A DNA stretch of 64,000 bases from an uncultured Jannaschia sp. (GTDB lineage Bacteria; Pseudomonadota; Alphaproteobacteria; Rhodobacterales; Rhodobacteraceae), in contig NZ_CANLTR010000003.1 in assembly GCF_947494055.1 (NCBI RefSeq), positions 62,001 to 126,000 of the forward strand, given 5' to 3'. The notes under the pieces are model-generated. The model saw nothing but the letters and a program-made list of their open reading frames with translations, was not told where the DNA came from and searched no databases. Below, in pieces: positions 35,222 through 44,335 of this stretch. A program made the position numbers and the translations under genes. Positions within the stretch are counted from its first letter, which is position 1. The number at the start of each line of letters is the position of its first letter.

Positions 35222-35953
35222 ATGACCTATTGCGTCGGCCTGCAACTCGATCGCGGCCTCGTCTTCATGTCCGACACCCGTACCAACGCGGGCGTCGACA
35301 ACATCTCCACCTATCGCAAGATGCATACCTGGGAGGTGCCGGGCGAGCGCGCGCTGGTGCTGATGACGGCGGGCAACCTCGCCACGACGCAGGCGGTCGT
35401 GAGCCTTCTCGACGAGCGCAACCTCGCCGCCGCCGAGCGGACCTCTACCCTGCTTACCGCGCCGTCGATGTTCCAGGCCGCGCGGCTGATCGGCGAGACG
35501 CTGCGCGACGTGATCGCCGAGCAGGCCGGCAGCGGCGGCAAGCCGGCCTCCACCTTCAACGCGACGATGATCTTCGGCGGGCAGGTCAAGGGCAGTCAGC
35601 CGCGCCTCTATCTGATCTATCCCGAAGGCAACTTCATCGAGGCGCAATCCGACACGCCGTTCTTCCAGGTCGGCGAGACGAAATACGGCCGCCCGATTCT
35701 CGTGCGGGCCTACGATCGCGAGATGGCGTTCGAGCGGGCGGTGAAGCTGCTGATGGTGAGCTTCGACTCGACGATCCGGGCGAACCTTTCGGTGGATGCA
35801 CCGCTCGACCTGCAGATCTACGAGAACGACAGCTACGAACTGGGCTATTCGCGGCGTGTCCTCGACACCGATCCCGATTGGCGGGCGATTTCGGACGGCT
35901 GGTCCGACGCGCTGCGCAACGCGTTCGACAGCCTGCAGGACGTGACGCTCTGA
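35222..35953 (+). CDS. Anbu proteasome-type protease
   Basis: The 243-residue Ntn-hydrolase belongs to the ancestral beta subunit (Anbu) family. It begins MTYCVGLQLDRGLVFMSDTR, so removal of Met exposes a Thr nucleophile as in proteasome beta subunits; the lysine in YRKMHTWE (K33) and D18 complete the expected centre. Anbu forms open helical or ring-like oligomers in published structures, and its substrates are unknown. It ends the ATP-grasp/alpha-E/transglutaminase/Anbu run. No HslU-like unfoldase is next to it. Confidence 0.94.
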   Translation: MTYCVGLQLDRGLVFMSDTRTNAGVDNISTYRKMHTWEVPGERALVLMTAGNLATTQAVVSLLDERNLAAAERTSTLLTAPSMFQAARLIGETLRDVIAEQAGSGGKPASTFNATMIFGGQVKGSQPRLYLIYPEGNFIEAQSDTPFFQVGETKYGRPILVRAYDREMAFERAVKLLMVSFDSTIRANLSVDAPLDLQIYENDSYELGYSRRVLDTDPDWRAISDGWSDALRNAFDSLQDVTL

Positions 35954-36001
35954 CGCTGCACCGCGCCTTGAACCGCCCGGGTCAACGGCTACCCTCCGCC
36001 C

Positions 36002-36670
36002 ATGCTGCTGCGGACCCGTAACGTCGACAAGAGCTACGAGACCGCGGGCGGGCGTCAGCCGGTCCTCTCCGATGTGTCCTTCGATCTCGCGGCCGGTGAG
36101 ACGCTGGCGTTGACGGGAGAGAGCGGGTCGGGGAAGTCGACCCTGCTGCACCTGCTTGCCGGGCTCGACACGCCGGATCGCGGCACGATCGAGGTCGAGG
36201 GGACGGACATCGCCGCGCAGGACGATGCCGGGCGGGCGCGACTCCGGCGCGGGACGGTCGGGCTGATCTTCCAGCAATTCAATCTGATCCCCTCGCTCGA
36301 CGTACGGAACAACCTGACCTTTCACGCGCGTCTGGCCGGGCGCGACCCGGGCGACGTGGACGCGCTGGCCGGGCGGCTCGGCCTGTCGGACCATCTGCGT
36401 CGCTATCCCGAGCAGCTCTCGGGCGGCCAGCAGCAGCGGGTCGCCATCGGCCGCACGCTGCTCGCTTCGCCCCGCCTGGTTCTGGCCGACGAGCCGACCG
36501 GCAACCTCGACGAAGCGACGGGCGACGCGATGATCGCCCTGATGCGCGAGATGGTGAGAGAGACGGGCGCGGCGCTCTTGATGGTGACGCATTCGGCCCG
36601 GCTCGCGGCGCAGCTCGACCGTCGACTGCATCTTCGCGCCGGGCGTCTGGCGGAGGGCGCGCCGGCATGA
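36002..36670 (+). CDS. ABC transporter ATP-binding protein, LolD/MacB type
   Basis: The 222-residue ATPase has Walker A (GESGSGKST), the Q-loop (FQQFNLIPSLDVRNN), signature (LSGGQQQR) and Walker B (LVLADEPTGNLD). This is the LolD/MacB-type subfamily that works with FtsX-like permeases. Its stop overlaps the permease start (ATGA), so the two form one transporter. With the AttH-like gene downstream, it resembles the attEFGH type of exporter cluster. Confidence 0.93.
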   Translation: MLLRTRNVDKSYETAGGRQPVLSDVSFDLAAGETLALTGESGSGKSTLLHLLAGLDTPDRGTIEVEGTDIAAQDDAGRARLRRGTVGLIFQQFNLIPSLDVRNNLTFHARLAGRDPGDVDALAGRLGLSDHLRRYPEQLSGGQQQRVAIGRTLLASPRLVLADEPTGNLDEATGDAMIALMREMVRETGAALLMVTHSARLAAQLDRRLHLRAGRLAEGAPA

Positions 36671-39042
36671 ACCGGGCCGCGCTCGGCGCACTTCTCGCGC
36701 ATTGGCGGCGGCATCCGCTGCAATTGCTGACGCTCGTGGTGGGGCTGGCGCTCGCCACCGGGCTCTGGACCGGGGTGCAGGCGATCAATGCCCAGGCGCG
36801 TTTGGATTATGCCGAGGCGGCCGCGACGCTCGGGCAGGATGACCTGCCACGGATCGAGGGCGACCTGACGCTCGCCGATTTCGCCACCCTGCGCCGTGCC
36901 GGCTGGCCGGTCACGCCCGTTCTGGACGGCACGCCGCTCGGCATGCGTGCGCGCGTGCTCGGCATCGACCCGTTCACCGCGCCGCAGAACGGCGCGACGC
37001 CGGACCTGACCGATACGGCGGATCTGACGGCGTTCCTCGACGGCCGGCTCGTCTTCGCGGCGGAGGGGACTGCGGTGCCCGAGACCCTGCCCGAGGTGAG
37101 GAGGCTTCCCGACATCGCGCCCGGCCTCGTCGTGGCCGACATCCTCGCGGCGCAGGCGATCCTCGGGACTGAGCAGATCGACCGGATGCTGATCCTTCCG
37201 GAAGCGCGGGACGACCTGCCGCCGCTCGCGGACCTGCTTCCCGGGGCCCGGCGCGTCGAGCCGGAGGCGGGGGGCGAGATCGGACGGTTGACTGACAGCT
37301 TCCATCTGAACCTGACGGCTTTCGGCCTGCTGGCTTTCGCGGTCGGTTTGTTCATCGTCCACGCTGCGATCGGGCTCGCCTTCGAACAACGGCGCCCGCT
37401 CTTCCGCACGCTGCGCGCCCTGGGCCTGCCGGCTTCACGACTGACGCTGCTGCTCGCGGCCGAACTCGTCGCGTTCACGCTGATCGGCGGCGCACTCGGC
37501 ATCGTGCTGGGCTACGGGATGGCGGCGTTGCTGCTGCCGAACGTCGCAGCCACGCTGTCGGGGCTCTACGGGGCGAGCGTTGCGGGTGGGCTGACGCTTG
37601 CGCCGACGTGGTGGCTGTCGGGTTTCGCGATGGCGGGGATCGGCCTCGCGGTGGCAGGCGGGCAGAGCCTGTGGCAACTCGCGCGCCTGCCGGTGCTCGC
37701 GCCCGCCATGCCGCGGGCCTGGGCGCGCGCCCGGCTCGGCACGCTCTACCGACAGGGCGTGGGCGGGCTCGTGTTGCTGGCTGCCGCCGTGCTCGTCGCG
37801 GTCTTCGGCACCGGCCTCGTCGCCGGTTTCGTCTGCTTGGGCGCGCTCCTCCTCGGGGCCGCGCTCCTTCTGCCGCCGATCCTGTCGGCCGTACTGGCCC
37901 TCGGGGCCCGGCGCGCGAAAGGGGCGCTCACGCAATGGCTGTGGGCCGACACGCAGCAGCAATTGCCCGGCCTGAGCCTCGCGCTGATGGCGCTCCTGCT
38001 GGCGCTCGCGGCGAATGTCGGGGTCGGAACGATGGTGGGCAGCTTCCGCGCGACATTCACCGGATGGCTCGACCAGCGGCTCGCGGCGGAACTCTACGTG
38101 CGCGCCACGGACGAGGCGCAGGCGACGGAGCTGCGTGCCTTCCTCGACGGCCGGGTCGACGCGATCCTGCCGATCGTCGGGACGGAGACCTCGCTCGAGG
38201 GCGCGCCGGGGGACCTCTACGGGCAGCCGGACCATTCGACCTTCCGGGAGAACTGGCCACTTCTCGATTCCGTACCGGAGGTCTGGGACCGTCTGGCCAC
38301 GGGCGAGGGCGCCCTCATCAACGAGCAGCTTGCACGCCGAACCGGGAACTGGTCCGGGGCGGAGGTCGATCTGGGCGCGGGCGAGCGTCGCGAGGTGCTG
38401 GGCGTCTATTCCGATTACGGCAATCCGCGGGGGCAGGCCATCCTGACGCTCGACGCGTTCCACGCGGCGGTGCCGGACGTGCCCGAGACGCGCTTTGCGC
38501 TGCGGGTGGCTCCCGCGGAGGTGCCGGCGCTCGCCGAGGCGATCTCGGCGCGCTTCGATCTGCCGGCGGAGGGGCTCGTCGACCAGGCCTCGCTCAAGGG
38601 CTTCTCGCTCGACATCTTCGAGCAGACCTTCGCTGTGACGGCCGCGCTCAACGTTTTGACGCTCCTCGTCGCGGGTTTCGCGCTCTGGGCCTCGCTCACC
38701 ACGCTGGGCACGATGCGCCTGCCGCAGGTGGCGCCGGTCTGGGCGCTGGGGCTGACGCGCCGGGGGCTGGCGCTGGCCGATCTCGCACGCGCCCTGATCC
38801 TCGCGGCCTTCACTGCCGTGCTGGCGATCCCCACCGGGGTGGCGCTGGCCTGGGTGCTGCTGGCGGTCGTCAACGTGCAGGCCTTCGGCTGGCGCCTGCC
38901 GCTTCTGGCCGATCCCGGCGGATGGGCGGTGCTGTCGCTCTGGGCGGTGGTCGCGGCGGCGCTGGCCGCGGCGCTGCCGGTCTGGCGGCTCTGGCGGATG
39001 CCGCCCGCGCAACTGGTCCAGGTCTTCGCCCATGAACGCTAG
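36667..39042 (+). CDS. FtsX-like ABC permease, two-half fusion
   Basis: The 791-residue membrane protein has an N-terminal helix, a periplasmic domain, three helices (about 210-340), a further helix group (360-450), a second large periplasmic domain (about 465-640) and three terminal helices. These form two FtsX domains in one chain, with pseudo-symmetric halves. Such permeases power substrate extraction from the outer leaflet of the inner membrane. It overlaps the ATPase gene by 4 bp and the AttH-like gene by 11 bp. Confidence 0.9.
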   Translation: MNRAALGALLAHWRRHPLQLLTLVVGLALATGLWTGVQAINAQARLDYAEAAATLGQDDLPRIEGDLTLADFATLRRAGWPVTPVLDGTPLGMRARVLGIDPFTAPQNGATPDLTDTADLTAFLDGRLVFAAEGTAVPETLPEVRRLPDIAPGLVVADILAAQAILGTEQIDRMLILPEARDDLPPLADLLPGARRVEPEAGGEIGRLTDSFHLNLTAFGLLAFAVGLFIVHAAIGLAFEQRRPLFRTLRALGLPASRLTLLLAAELVAFTLIGGALGIVLGYGMAALLLPNVAATLSGLYGASVAGGLTLAPTWWLSGFAMAGIGLAVAGGQSLWQLARLPVLAPAMPRAWARARLGTLYRQGVGGLVLLAAAVLVAVFGTGLVAGFVCLGALLLGAALLLPPILSAVLALGARRAKGALTQWLWADTQQQLPGLSLALMALLLALAANVGVGTMVGSFRATFTGWLDQRLAAELYVRATDEAQATELRAFLDGRVDAILPIVGTETSLEGAPGDLYGQPDHSTFRENWPLLDSVPEVWDRLATGEGALINEQLARRTGNWSGAEVDLGAGERREVLGVYSDYGNPRGQAILTLDAFHAAVPDVPETRFALRVAPAEVPALAEAISARFDLPAEGLVDQASLKGFSLDIFEQTFAVTAALNVLTLLVAGFALWASLTTLGTMRLPQVAPVWALGLTRRGLALADLARALILAAFTAVLAIPTGVALAWVLLAVVNVQAFGWRLPLLADPGGWAVLSLWAVVAAALAAALPVWRLWRMPPAQLVQVFAHER

Positions 39043-40054
39043 AATCCTCCTCCTCGCGCTGTTCCTGCCCGTCGCCGCGTTGGCGCAGGGCTTCGCCGGG
39101 CTAGGGCAGGAGACGGAGGGCTTCACGCTGCCCGACCCGGACCGGGACCTGACCTTCCCCGTCGATCACGGGGCACATCCCGATTTCCGGACCGAGTGGT
39201 GGTACGTCACCGCCGCGCTGACCGGCGCGGACGGGCGCGATTACGGCGTCCAGTGGACGCTGTTCCGCTCCTCGCTGGCGCCGGGCGGACCGCAGGTCTG
39301 GATGGCGCATCTGGGCGTGACGACTCCGGACGCCCACGTCTCAGGCGAGCGTCTGGGCCATGACGAAACGGGGCAGGCGGGCGTGTCGGTCGCGCCCTTC
39401 GAGGCGTGGCTCGACGATTGGCACCTCGTCTCGGACGATGACGGCATCGGGGACCTCCGCCTTGAGGCTCGGACGGCGGAGGCGGGCTACGAACTGACGC
39501 TCCGCGCCGAGGGTCCGATCGTCCTGCACGGGGAGAACGGGTATTCGGTGAAATCCGCCTCGGGTCAGGCGAGCCGGTATTACTCGCAGCCGTTCTACAC
39601 CGTGACCGGCACGCTCCACCTGCCATCCGGCCCGGTGGAGGTGACGGGGCAGGGCTGGCTCGACCGGGAATGGTCGTCGCAATTCCTCGAGGCGGATCAG
39701 GCGGGATGGGACTGGTTCTCGCTGCATTTCGAGGACGGCGCGCGACTGATGGCCTTCGTGCTGCGCGGCGACGAGCCGTTTCGCTACGCCTCGTGGATCG
39801 CGCCGGACGGGACGACGACGCCGTATTACGGCAATGCGCTCTCGGCCGAACCGATGGGGGTCGCGGAAGTCGAGGGGCGGGATGTTCCGGTCCGCTGGCG
39901 GCTGCGCCTGCCGCAACGCGGGCTGGACGTGACGGTCGCTGCGGTGAACGCGCAGAGCTGGCAGGACACCCTGTTTCCCTACTGGGAGGGGCCGGTCCGT
40001 GCCGAGGGCAGCCATCCGGGGCGCGGCTATCTGGAGATGACGGGCTATGAGTGA
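39032..40054 (+). CDS. AttH/CrtC-like lipocalin-domain protein, exported
   Basis: The 340-residue protein has a signal peptide (MNARILLLALFLPVAALA, then QGFAG). It contains the family motifs DHGAHPDFRTEWWYVTAAL, GRDYGVQWTLFRSS, YYSQPFYTVTGTL, GQGWLDREWSSQFL and WDWFSLHF. The AttH/carotenoid 1,2-hydratase fold is two lipocalin-like barrels. Here it is coupled to an ABC exporter, not to carotenoid genes, so it is likely a lipid or hydrophobic-ligand carrier (inferred). Confidence 0.88.
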   Translation: MNARILLLALFLPVAALAQGFAGLGQETEGFTLPDPDRDLTFPVDHGAHPDFRTEWWYVTAALTGADGRDYGVQWTLFRSSLAPGGPQVWMAHLGVTTPDAHVSGERLGHDETGQAGVSVAPFEAWLDDWHLVSDDDGIGDLRLEARTAEAGYELTLRAEGPIVLHGENGYSVKSASGQASRYYSQPFYTVTGTLHLPSGPVEVTGQGWLDREWSSQFLEADQAGWDWFSLHFEDGARLMAFVLRGDEPFRYASWIAPDGTTTPYYGNALSAEPMGVAEVEGRDVPVRWRLRLPQRGLDVTVAAVNAQSWQDTLFPYWEGPVRAEGSHPGRGYLEMTGYE

Positions 40055-40589
40055 TCCGTTCCGCGATCTCGGCGCGCTGGAGGCGCATGTCTGGGACCGT
40101 CTGGCGCGGGGCGCGGCGGAGGCCGGCGATCCGTTCCACGTCGCGACGCTCGCCACCTCGGGCGCGGCGGGGCCGGAGGCGCGGATGGTGGGGTTCCGGC
40201 GGGCCGACCGGGCGGGTGGCGAGGTCGAGGTGCAGTCCGACCTGCGCACCGCCAAGGTCCGTGCTCTCGAGCGGGACCCCCGCGCGGCGCTGCTGTTCTG
40301 GGACCCGGAGACGCAGGTGCAGATCCGCCTCTCGGTCGAAATGCGGATGATCGCGTCGGACCCCGCGCGTTGGCGGGACATGCCCGAGGCGGCGCGGCTG
40401 AACTACGGCACCGATCCCGCCCCCGGCACCCCCGTTGGCGCGCCCGAGGACGTGACGCGGACGCCCGACCCGGCGCGCCACGTTGCGCTGGTCGGCCGGG
40501 TCCGCCGGATCGAGGCGCTCTCGCTCGCCCACGATCCGCATCGCCGTGCGGTCTTCGAGGGTGGGGCGGGCCGATGGGTCGCGCCGTGA
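40047..40589 (+). CDS. Pyridoxamine 5'-phosphate oxidase family protein
   Basis: The 180-residue flavin-binding split-barrel protein has FHVATLATSGAAGPEARMVGFRRAD, VQSDLRTAKVRALERDPRAALLFWDP and QIRLSVEMRMIASDP, typical of general-stress or PNPOx-like proteins. It is not clearly PdxH, because the classical C-terminal pyridoxal-binding residues are not seen. It overlaps the AttH-like gene by 8 bp and may be co-transcribed with it by position only. Confidence 0.85.
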   Translation: MSDPFRDLGALEAHVWDRLARGAAEAGDPFHVATLATSGAAGPEARMVGFRRADRAGGEVEVQSDLRTAKVRALERDPRAALLFWDPETQVQIRLSVEMRMIASDPARWRDMPEAARLNYGTDPAPGTPVGAPEDVTRTPDPARHVALVGRVRRIEALSLAHDPHRRAVFEGGAGRWVAP

Positions 40590-40646
40590 CCCGATAACGC
40601 TTCCTTCACGCCCGCCCCCTATGCCCGGCGACCGGAGGTGGCGGAC

Positions 40647-41468
40647 ATGGATAACGACAAGCGCCCGATCATCATCAAGCGAAAGAAGGTCGTCGGCGGC
40701 GGGCATCATGGCGGCGCCTGGAAGGTCGCCTACGCCGATTTCGTGACGGCGATGATGGCGTTCTTCATGCTCATGTGGCTCCTCAACGCGACGAGCGAGC
40801 AGCAGCGCAAGGGACTGGCCGACTATTTCAGCCCGACCATCGTGCTCTCGAAGACGTCCGGCGGCGGCGACGGCGCGATGGGCGGCCGTTCCGTCCATAC
40901 CGACTCGACCATGGTGCAGATCGGCACCGGCGGGATCACCTCCTCCGAACAGCACGGCACGACCGAGCAGGAGGATGCCGAACTGGAGGCGATCGCCGCG
41001 GCCGTGATGGGCAAGGGCGGCGACAGCCTTCTCGACGACGCGCTGCTGCGGCACGTCGCCATACGCCTGACCGACGAGGGGCTGGTCTTCGAGTTCTTCG
41101 ACCTGCCCGGCTCGCCGCTCTTCGACGGAACGGAGCCGACCGCGCTCCTGCGGAACCTGCTCGGCGCCGTGGCCGGCGAAGTACGACGAACGCCGAAGGC
41201 GATCTCGATCGAGGCCTACACGGCCGCCGAACCCCTGGTGACGCGCAAGCCGCGGGCCTGGGAGGTTTCCTCGGAGCGGGCGCATGCGCTGCGTCGGGCG
41301 CTGCCCGTGGCCGGCATCAGCGATGCGCGCATCGTTCGCGTGACCGGGCATGCCGACCGCCGCCCGGCCGTGGCCGAGCCGACCGCCGTCCGCAACAACC
41401 GGGTCGAGATCGTCGTCCTGCGGGACCGCGTCGCGCCCCGCCGCTACGCCGGACCCGAGCGCGAATGA
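40647..41468 (+). CDS. motB: Flagellar motor stator protein MotB
   Basis: The 273-residue protein starts with the basic MotB N-terminus (IIIKRKKVVGGGHHGGAWKVAYADF). It has one membrane helix with the proton-carrying aspartate in AYADFVTAMMAFFML, and an OmpA/MotB peptidoglycan-binding domain (EVSSERAHALRRAL, VTGHADRRP, RNNRVEIVVLR). It anchors the stator to the cell wall. The ATG at 40647 has GGAGG 8 nt upstream. No motA is adjacent, so it must be encoded elsewhere. Confidence 0.93.
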   Translation: MDNDKRPIIIKRKKVVGGGHHGGAWKVAYADFVTAMMAFFMLMWLLNATSEQQRKGLADYFSPTIVLSKTSGGGDGAMGGRSVHTDSTMVQIGTGGITSSEQHGTTEQEDAELEAIAAAVMGKGGDSLLDDALLRHVAIRLTDEGLVFEFFDLPGSPLFDGTEPTALLRNLLGAVAGEVRRTPKAISIEAYTAAEPLVTRKPRAWEVSSERAHALRRALPVAGISDARIVRVTGHADRRPAVAEPTAVRNNRVEIVVLRDRVAPRRYAGPERE

Positions 41469-41566
41469 CCCCGTTAGCCCGACCTTAACTTCGGGGCGTC
41501 AATGGTCGCCGCGACCGGCGACGCGACTCGCTTCGACGACATCACGAGACCCAGAAAGGACCGCTC

Positions 41567-42874
41567 ATGACGATCTCCTCCTCCCTCAATGCCGGTGTGT
41601 CGGGGTTGAGCGTCAATGCGAGCCGCCTCGCGACGATCTCCGACAACATCGCGAACTCCTCGACCTACGGCTACAAGCGGGCCACGTCGGACTTTCACTC
41701 TCTCGTGTCGGGCGACAATCAGGGCGCCTATTCGGCCGGCGGCGTGCGGGTGACCACGGGCCGCGCCGTGTCGCAGAACGGCTCCCTCATCACGACGAAC
41801 AACGCGACCGATCTCGCCGTCACCGGGCGCGGCATGCTTCCGGTGACGCCGATCTCCGCGGTCGAGAACGGCGCGACGAACCTGCCGATGCAGATGGTGA
41901 CGACCGGATCGTTCCGCCCCGATCAGAACGGCGTCCTGCGGACGGAAAGCGGCCTCGCCCTGCTCGGCTGGCCGGCGGACAAGGACGGCCTGGTCACGAA
42001 CGTCATGCGCGACACCGCGAGCGGCCTGGTTCCCGTCCGCGTCGAGATGAACAAGTTCGAAGGCAACGCCACGACCAAGATGTCGCTTGGGGTGAACCTG
42101 CCCGCAAGTGCCACGGAAGACGCTGCGAGCGGCGACCCCTATCCGCTGCAGCTGGAGTATTACGGCAATCTCGGCGAGTCCCAGGCCCTCGATATAGAGT
42201 TCACCCCGGTCCTTCCCGCCGCGGGCGACATGCCGACGAACCAGTGGACCATGTCTATCGTGGACAAGTTCGATCCGACGGCGACGGCAAGCACCTTCAC
42301 GCTGACCTTCGACGACGGCCCCGGGACCGGCGGCACCCTCGCCAACGTCACCTCCACGCCCGCGGGACTTTACGACGAGACGACGGGATTCATCAGCCTC
42401 AACGTGCTGAGCGGTCCTCTCGAGCTCGAGATCGGCAAGTACAACGACACGGCCGGCCTGTCGCAGCTCGGCGACACCTACGCGCCGGTGGCGATCAGCA
42501 AGAACGGCTCCCCCGTCGGCAACATGACCTCGGTGGAAGTCGATCCGAACGGCCGCGTGGTAGGCGTCTACGACAGCGGTCTGACCAAGACGCTCTATCA
42601 GCTTCCCGTGGTCGACGTGGCGAACCCGGACGGCCTCACGGCGCTCTCCAACCAGGCCTACACGTTCTCCGCCGAGAGCGGATCGCTCTACCTGTGGGAT
42701 GCGGGAACCGGACCGGCGGGCGAGATCCTCGGCTATTCCCGCGAGGAAAGCACGGCCGACGTGGCCGGCGAGCTCACGAGCCTCATCAAGACGCAGCGGG
42801 CCTACAGCTCCAACGCGAAGGTCATCCAGACCGTCGACGAGATGTTGCAGGAAACCACCAACATCAAGCGCTGA
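41567..42874 (+). CDS. flgE: Flagellar hook protein FlgE
   Basis: The 435-residue rod/hook-family protein starts SSLNAGVSGLSVNASRLATISDNIANSSTYGYKR (N-terminal Flg_bb_rod motif). It has the hook core with TNNATDLAVTGRGMLPV and FRPDQNGVLRTESGLALLGWPAD. It ends with STADVAGELTSLIKTQRAYSSNAKVIQTVDEMLQ. FlgE polymerises to the hook joint. AGAAAGGA precedes the ATG; the 98-bp upstream gap probably holds the promoter for flgE-flgK-flgL-flgI. Confidence 0.95.
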   Translation: MTISSSLNAGVSGLSVNASRLATISDNIANSSTYGYKRATSDFHSLVSGDNQGAYSAGGVRVTTGRAVSQNGSLITTNNATDLAVTGRGMLPVTPISAVENGATNLPMQMVTTGSFRPDQNGVLRTESGLALLGWPADKDGLVTNVMRDTASGLVPVRVEMNKFEGNATTKMSLGVNLPASATEDAASGDPYPLQLEYYGNLGESQALDIEFTPVLPAAGDMPTNQWTMSIVDKFDPTATASTFTLTFDDGPGTGGTLANVTSTPAGLYDETTGFISLNVLSGPLELEIGKYNDTAGLSQLGDTYAPVAISKNGSPVGNMTSVEVDPNGRVVGVYDSGLTKTLYQLPVVDVANPDGLTALSNQAYTFSAESGSLYLWDAGTGPAGEILGYSREESTADVAGELTSLIKTQRAYSSNAKVIQTVDEMLQETTNIKR

Positions 42875-42897
42875 TCGCGCCACGCTAGGAGCCGGAC

Positions 42898-44334
42898 ATG
42901 AGCATCACGTCTTCCCTCAACTTCGCCACGGCCGGTCTCGGCGCGAGTTCCCAGCGGGCGGAGAACGTCGCCCGCAACGTCGCGAACGCGGACCGTCCGG
43001 GCTATGCCCGGCGCACGAGCGCGGTCGTCGGTGCCGGGGTCGGCGCCCCGGGCGCCGGGCTGCAGGTCATGCGCGAGGTCGATCCGCGGCTGGTCCAGCT
43101 GCGGCGGGAAGCGCAGTCCCAGGAGGCGGGGGCCTCCGTTGCCCAGTCCTTCCACGCACGGCTCGATGCCGAGATCGGCGACCCCGACACGGCAGGCAGC
43201 CTGCAGGACCGCCTAGCCAGGCTCGACGCGGCCTTCGTCGCCGCCGCGGCGAACCCGTCGAACGCGGCCGGCCTGGCCAACGTCTCCCGCGCCGCGGCGG
43301 GCGTGGCCGAGAAGTTGAACGCGCTCGATGCCGTCGTGCAATCCTCCCGCCAGCAGGCGGAGACCGATATCGGCAGGACGGTCGAGCAGCTCAACGCCGA
43401 TCTGGAGGGCGTGCATCGGCTCAACGTCGATATCGCGCGGCTGGGCGCAGGCGGGCACGACATGGCCGACCTCGTCGACCAGCGGTCGCTGCTCGTCGAC
43501 CGGATCTCGCAGCAGATCCCCGTTCGGGAACTGACGCGGGATCAGGGAACCGTGGCGCTCGTCTCCGAAGGAGGCATCCTGCTTCTCGACACGTCCCCGG
43601 TAAAGCTCGAATTCGAAACCCGTTCGCCGATCACCGCCGAAATGGAGGCGCCGGCCGAGCTCTCCGAGATCATGCTCAACGGCAAGCCCCTGCGGGGCGA
43701 GTTCTACGGGGGCGGACGTCTGGGCGAACTCTTCACGGTCCGCGACGAGACCGCGCCGCTCGCGACGGAGCGCCTCGATTCACTCGCCGGCGAACTGATC
43801 GGTCGCTTCGGCGACGGCACGGTCGATCCCACGCTCGCCGCGGGGCAGCCGGGTCTGTTCACCGATCGCGGCGCCGCGCTCGATCCGATGGCCGCCCCGG
43901 GTCTGGCCGGCCGGATCGAAGTGAACGCGCTCGTCGCACCCGACCGCCCGGATCAGCACTGGCGCCTGCGCGACGGGCTGGGGGCGACGGCGGTCCCGGG
44001 CTCCGGGGCGGAGACCGAGCTGCTGCTGGCCTACGGTTCGGCGCTGGCCGACCATGCCCGTCCGCTGGGCGCGGGCCTGCCGGACATCGCGGCCGACGTG
44101 GTCGGACATGCGAGCGCGCTCCGCTCGCTCGTCTCCGCCGACCGGCTGCACGCCGACGACCGTCGCGATACCGCCGCCACGCTCGCCGCCACGCGTGCGG
44201 AGCAGCGCGACGGCGGGGCGGTGGACATCGACGCCGAGATGCGCCGCCTCATCGAGATAGAGCAGGCCTACGCGGCCAATGCCCGGGTGATCCAGGCTGC
44301 CGGAACCATGATCGACCGCCTGATGGAGATCTGA
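42898..44334 (+). CDS. flgK: Flagellar hook-associated protein 1 FlgK
   Basis: The 478-residue protein is the hook-filament junction protein HAP1. It starts SSLNFATAGLGASSQRAENVARNVANADRPGYARR and ends VDIDAEMRRLIEIEQAYAANARVIQAAGTMIDRLMEI, both conserved coiled-coil termini of the family. The middle domain is variable and includes HDMADLVDQRSLLVDRISQQI. AGGAG lies 7 nt before the ATG, 23 bp after flgE. It precedes flgL by 1 bp. Confidence 0.95.
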   Translation: MSITSSLNFATAGLGASSQRAENVARNVANADRPGYARRTSAVVGAGVGAPGAGLQVMREVDPRLVQLRREAQSQEAGASVAQSFHARLDAEIGDPDTAGSLQDRLARLDAAFVAAAANPSNAAGLANVSRAAAGVAEKLNALDAVVQSSRQQAETDIGRTVEQLNADLEGVHRLNVDIARLGAGGHDMADLVDQRSLLVDRISQQIPVRELTRDQGTVALVSEGGILLLDTSPVKLEFETRSPITAEMEAPAELSEIMLNGKPLRGEFYGGGRLGELFTVRDETAPLATERLDSLAGELIGRFGDGTVDPTLAAGQPGLFTDRGAALDPMAAPGLAGRIEVNALVAPDRPDQHWRLRDGLGATAVPGSGAETELLLAYGSALADHARPLGAGLPDIAADVVGHASALRSLVSADRLHADDRRDTAATLAATRAEQRDGGAVDIDAEMRRLIEIEQAYAANARVIQAAGTMIDRLMEI

Positions 44335-44335
44335 G

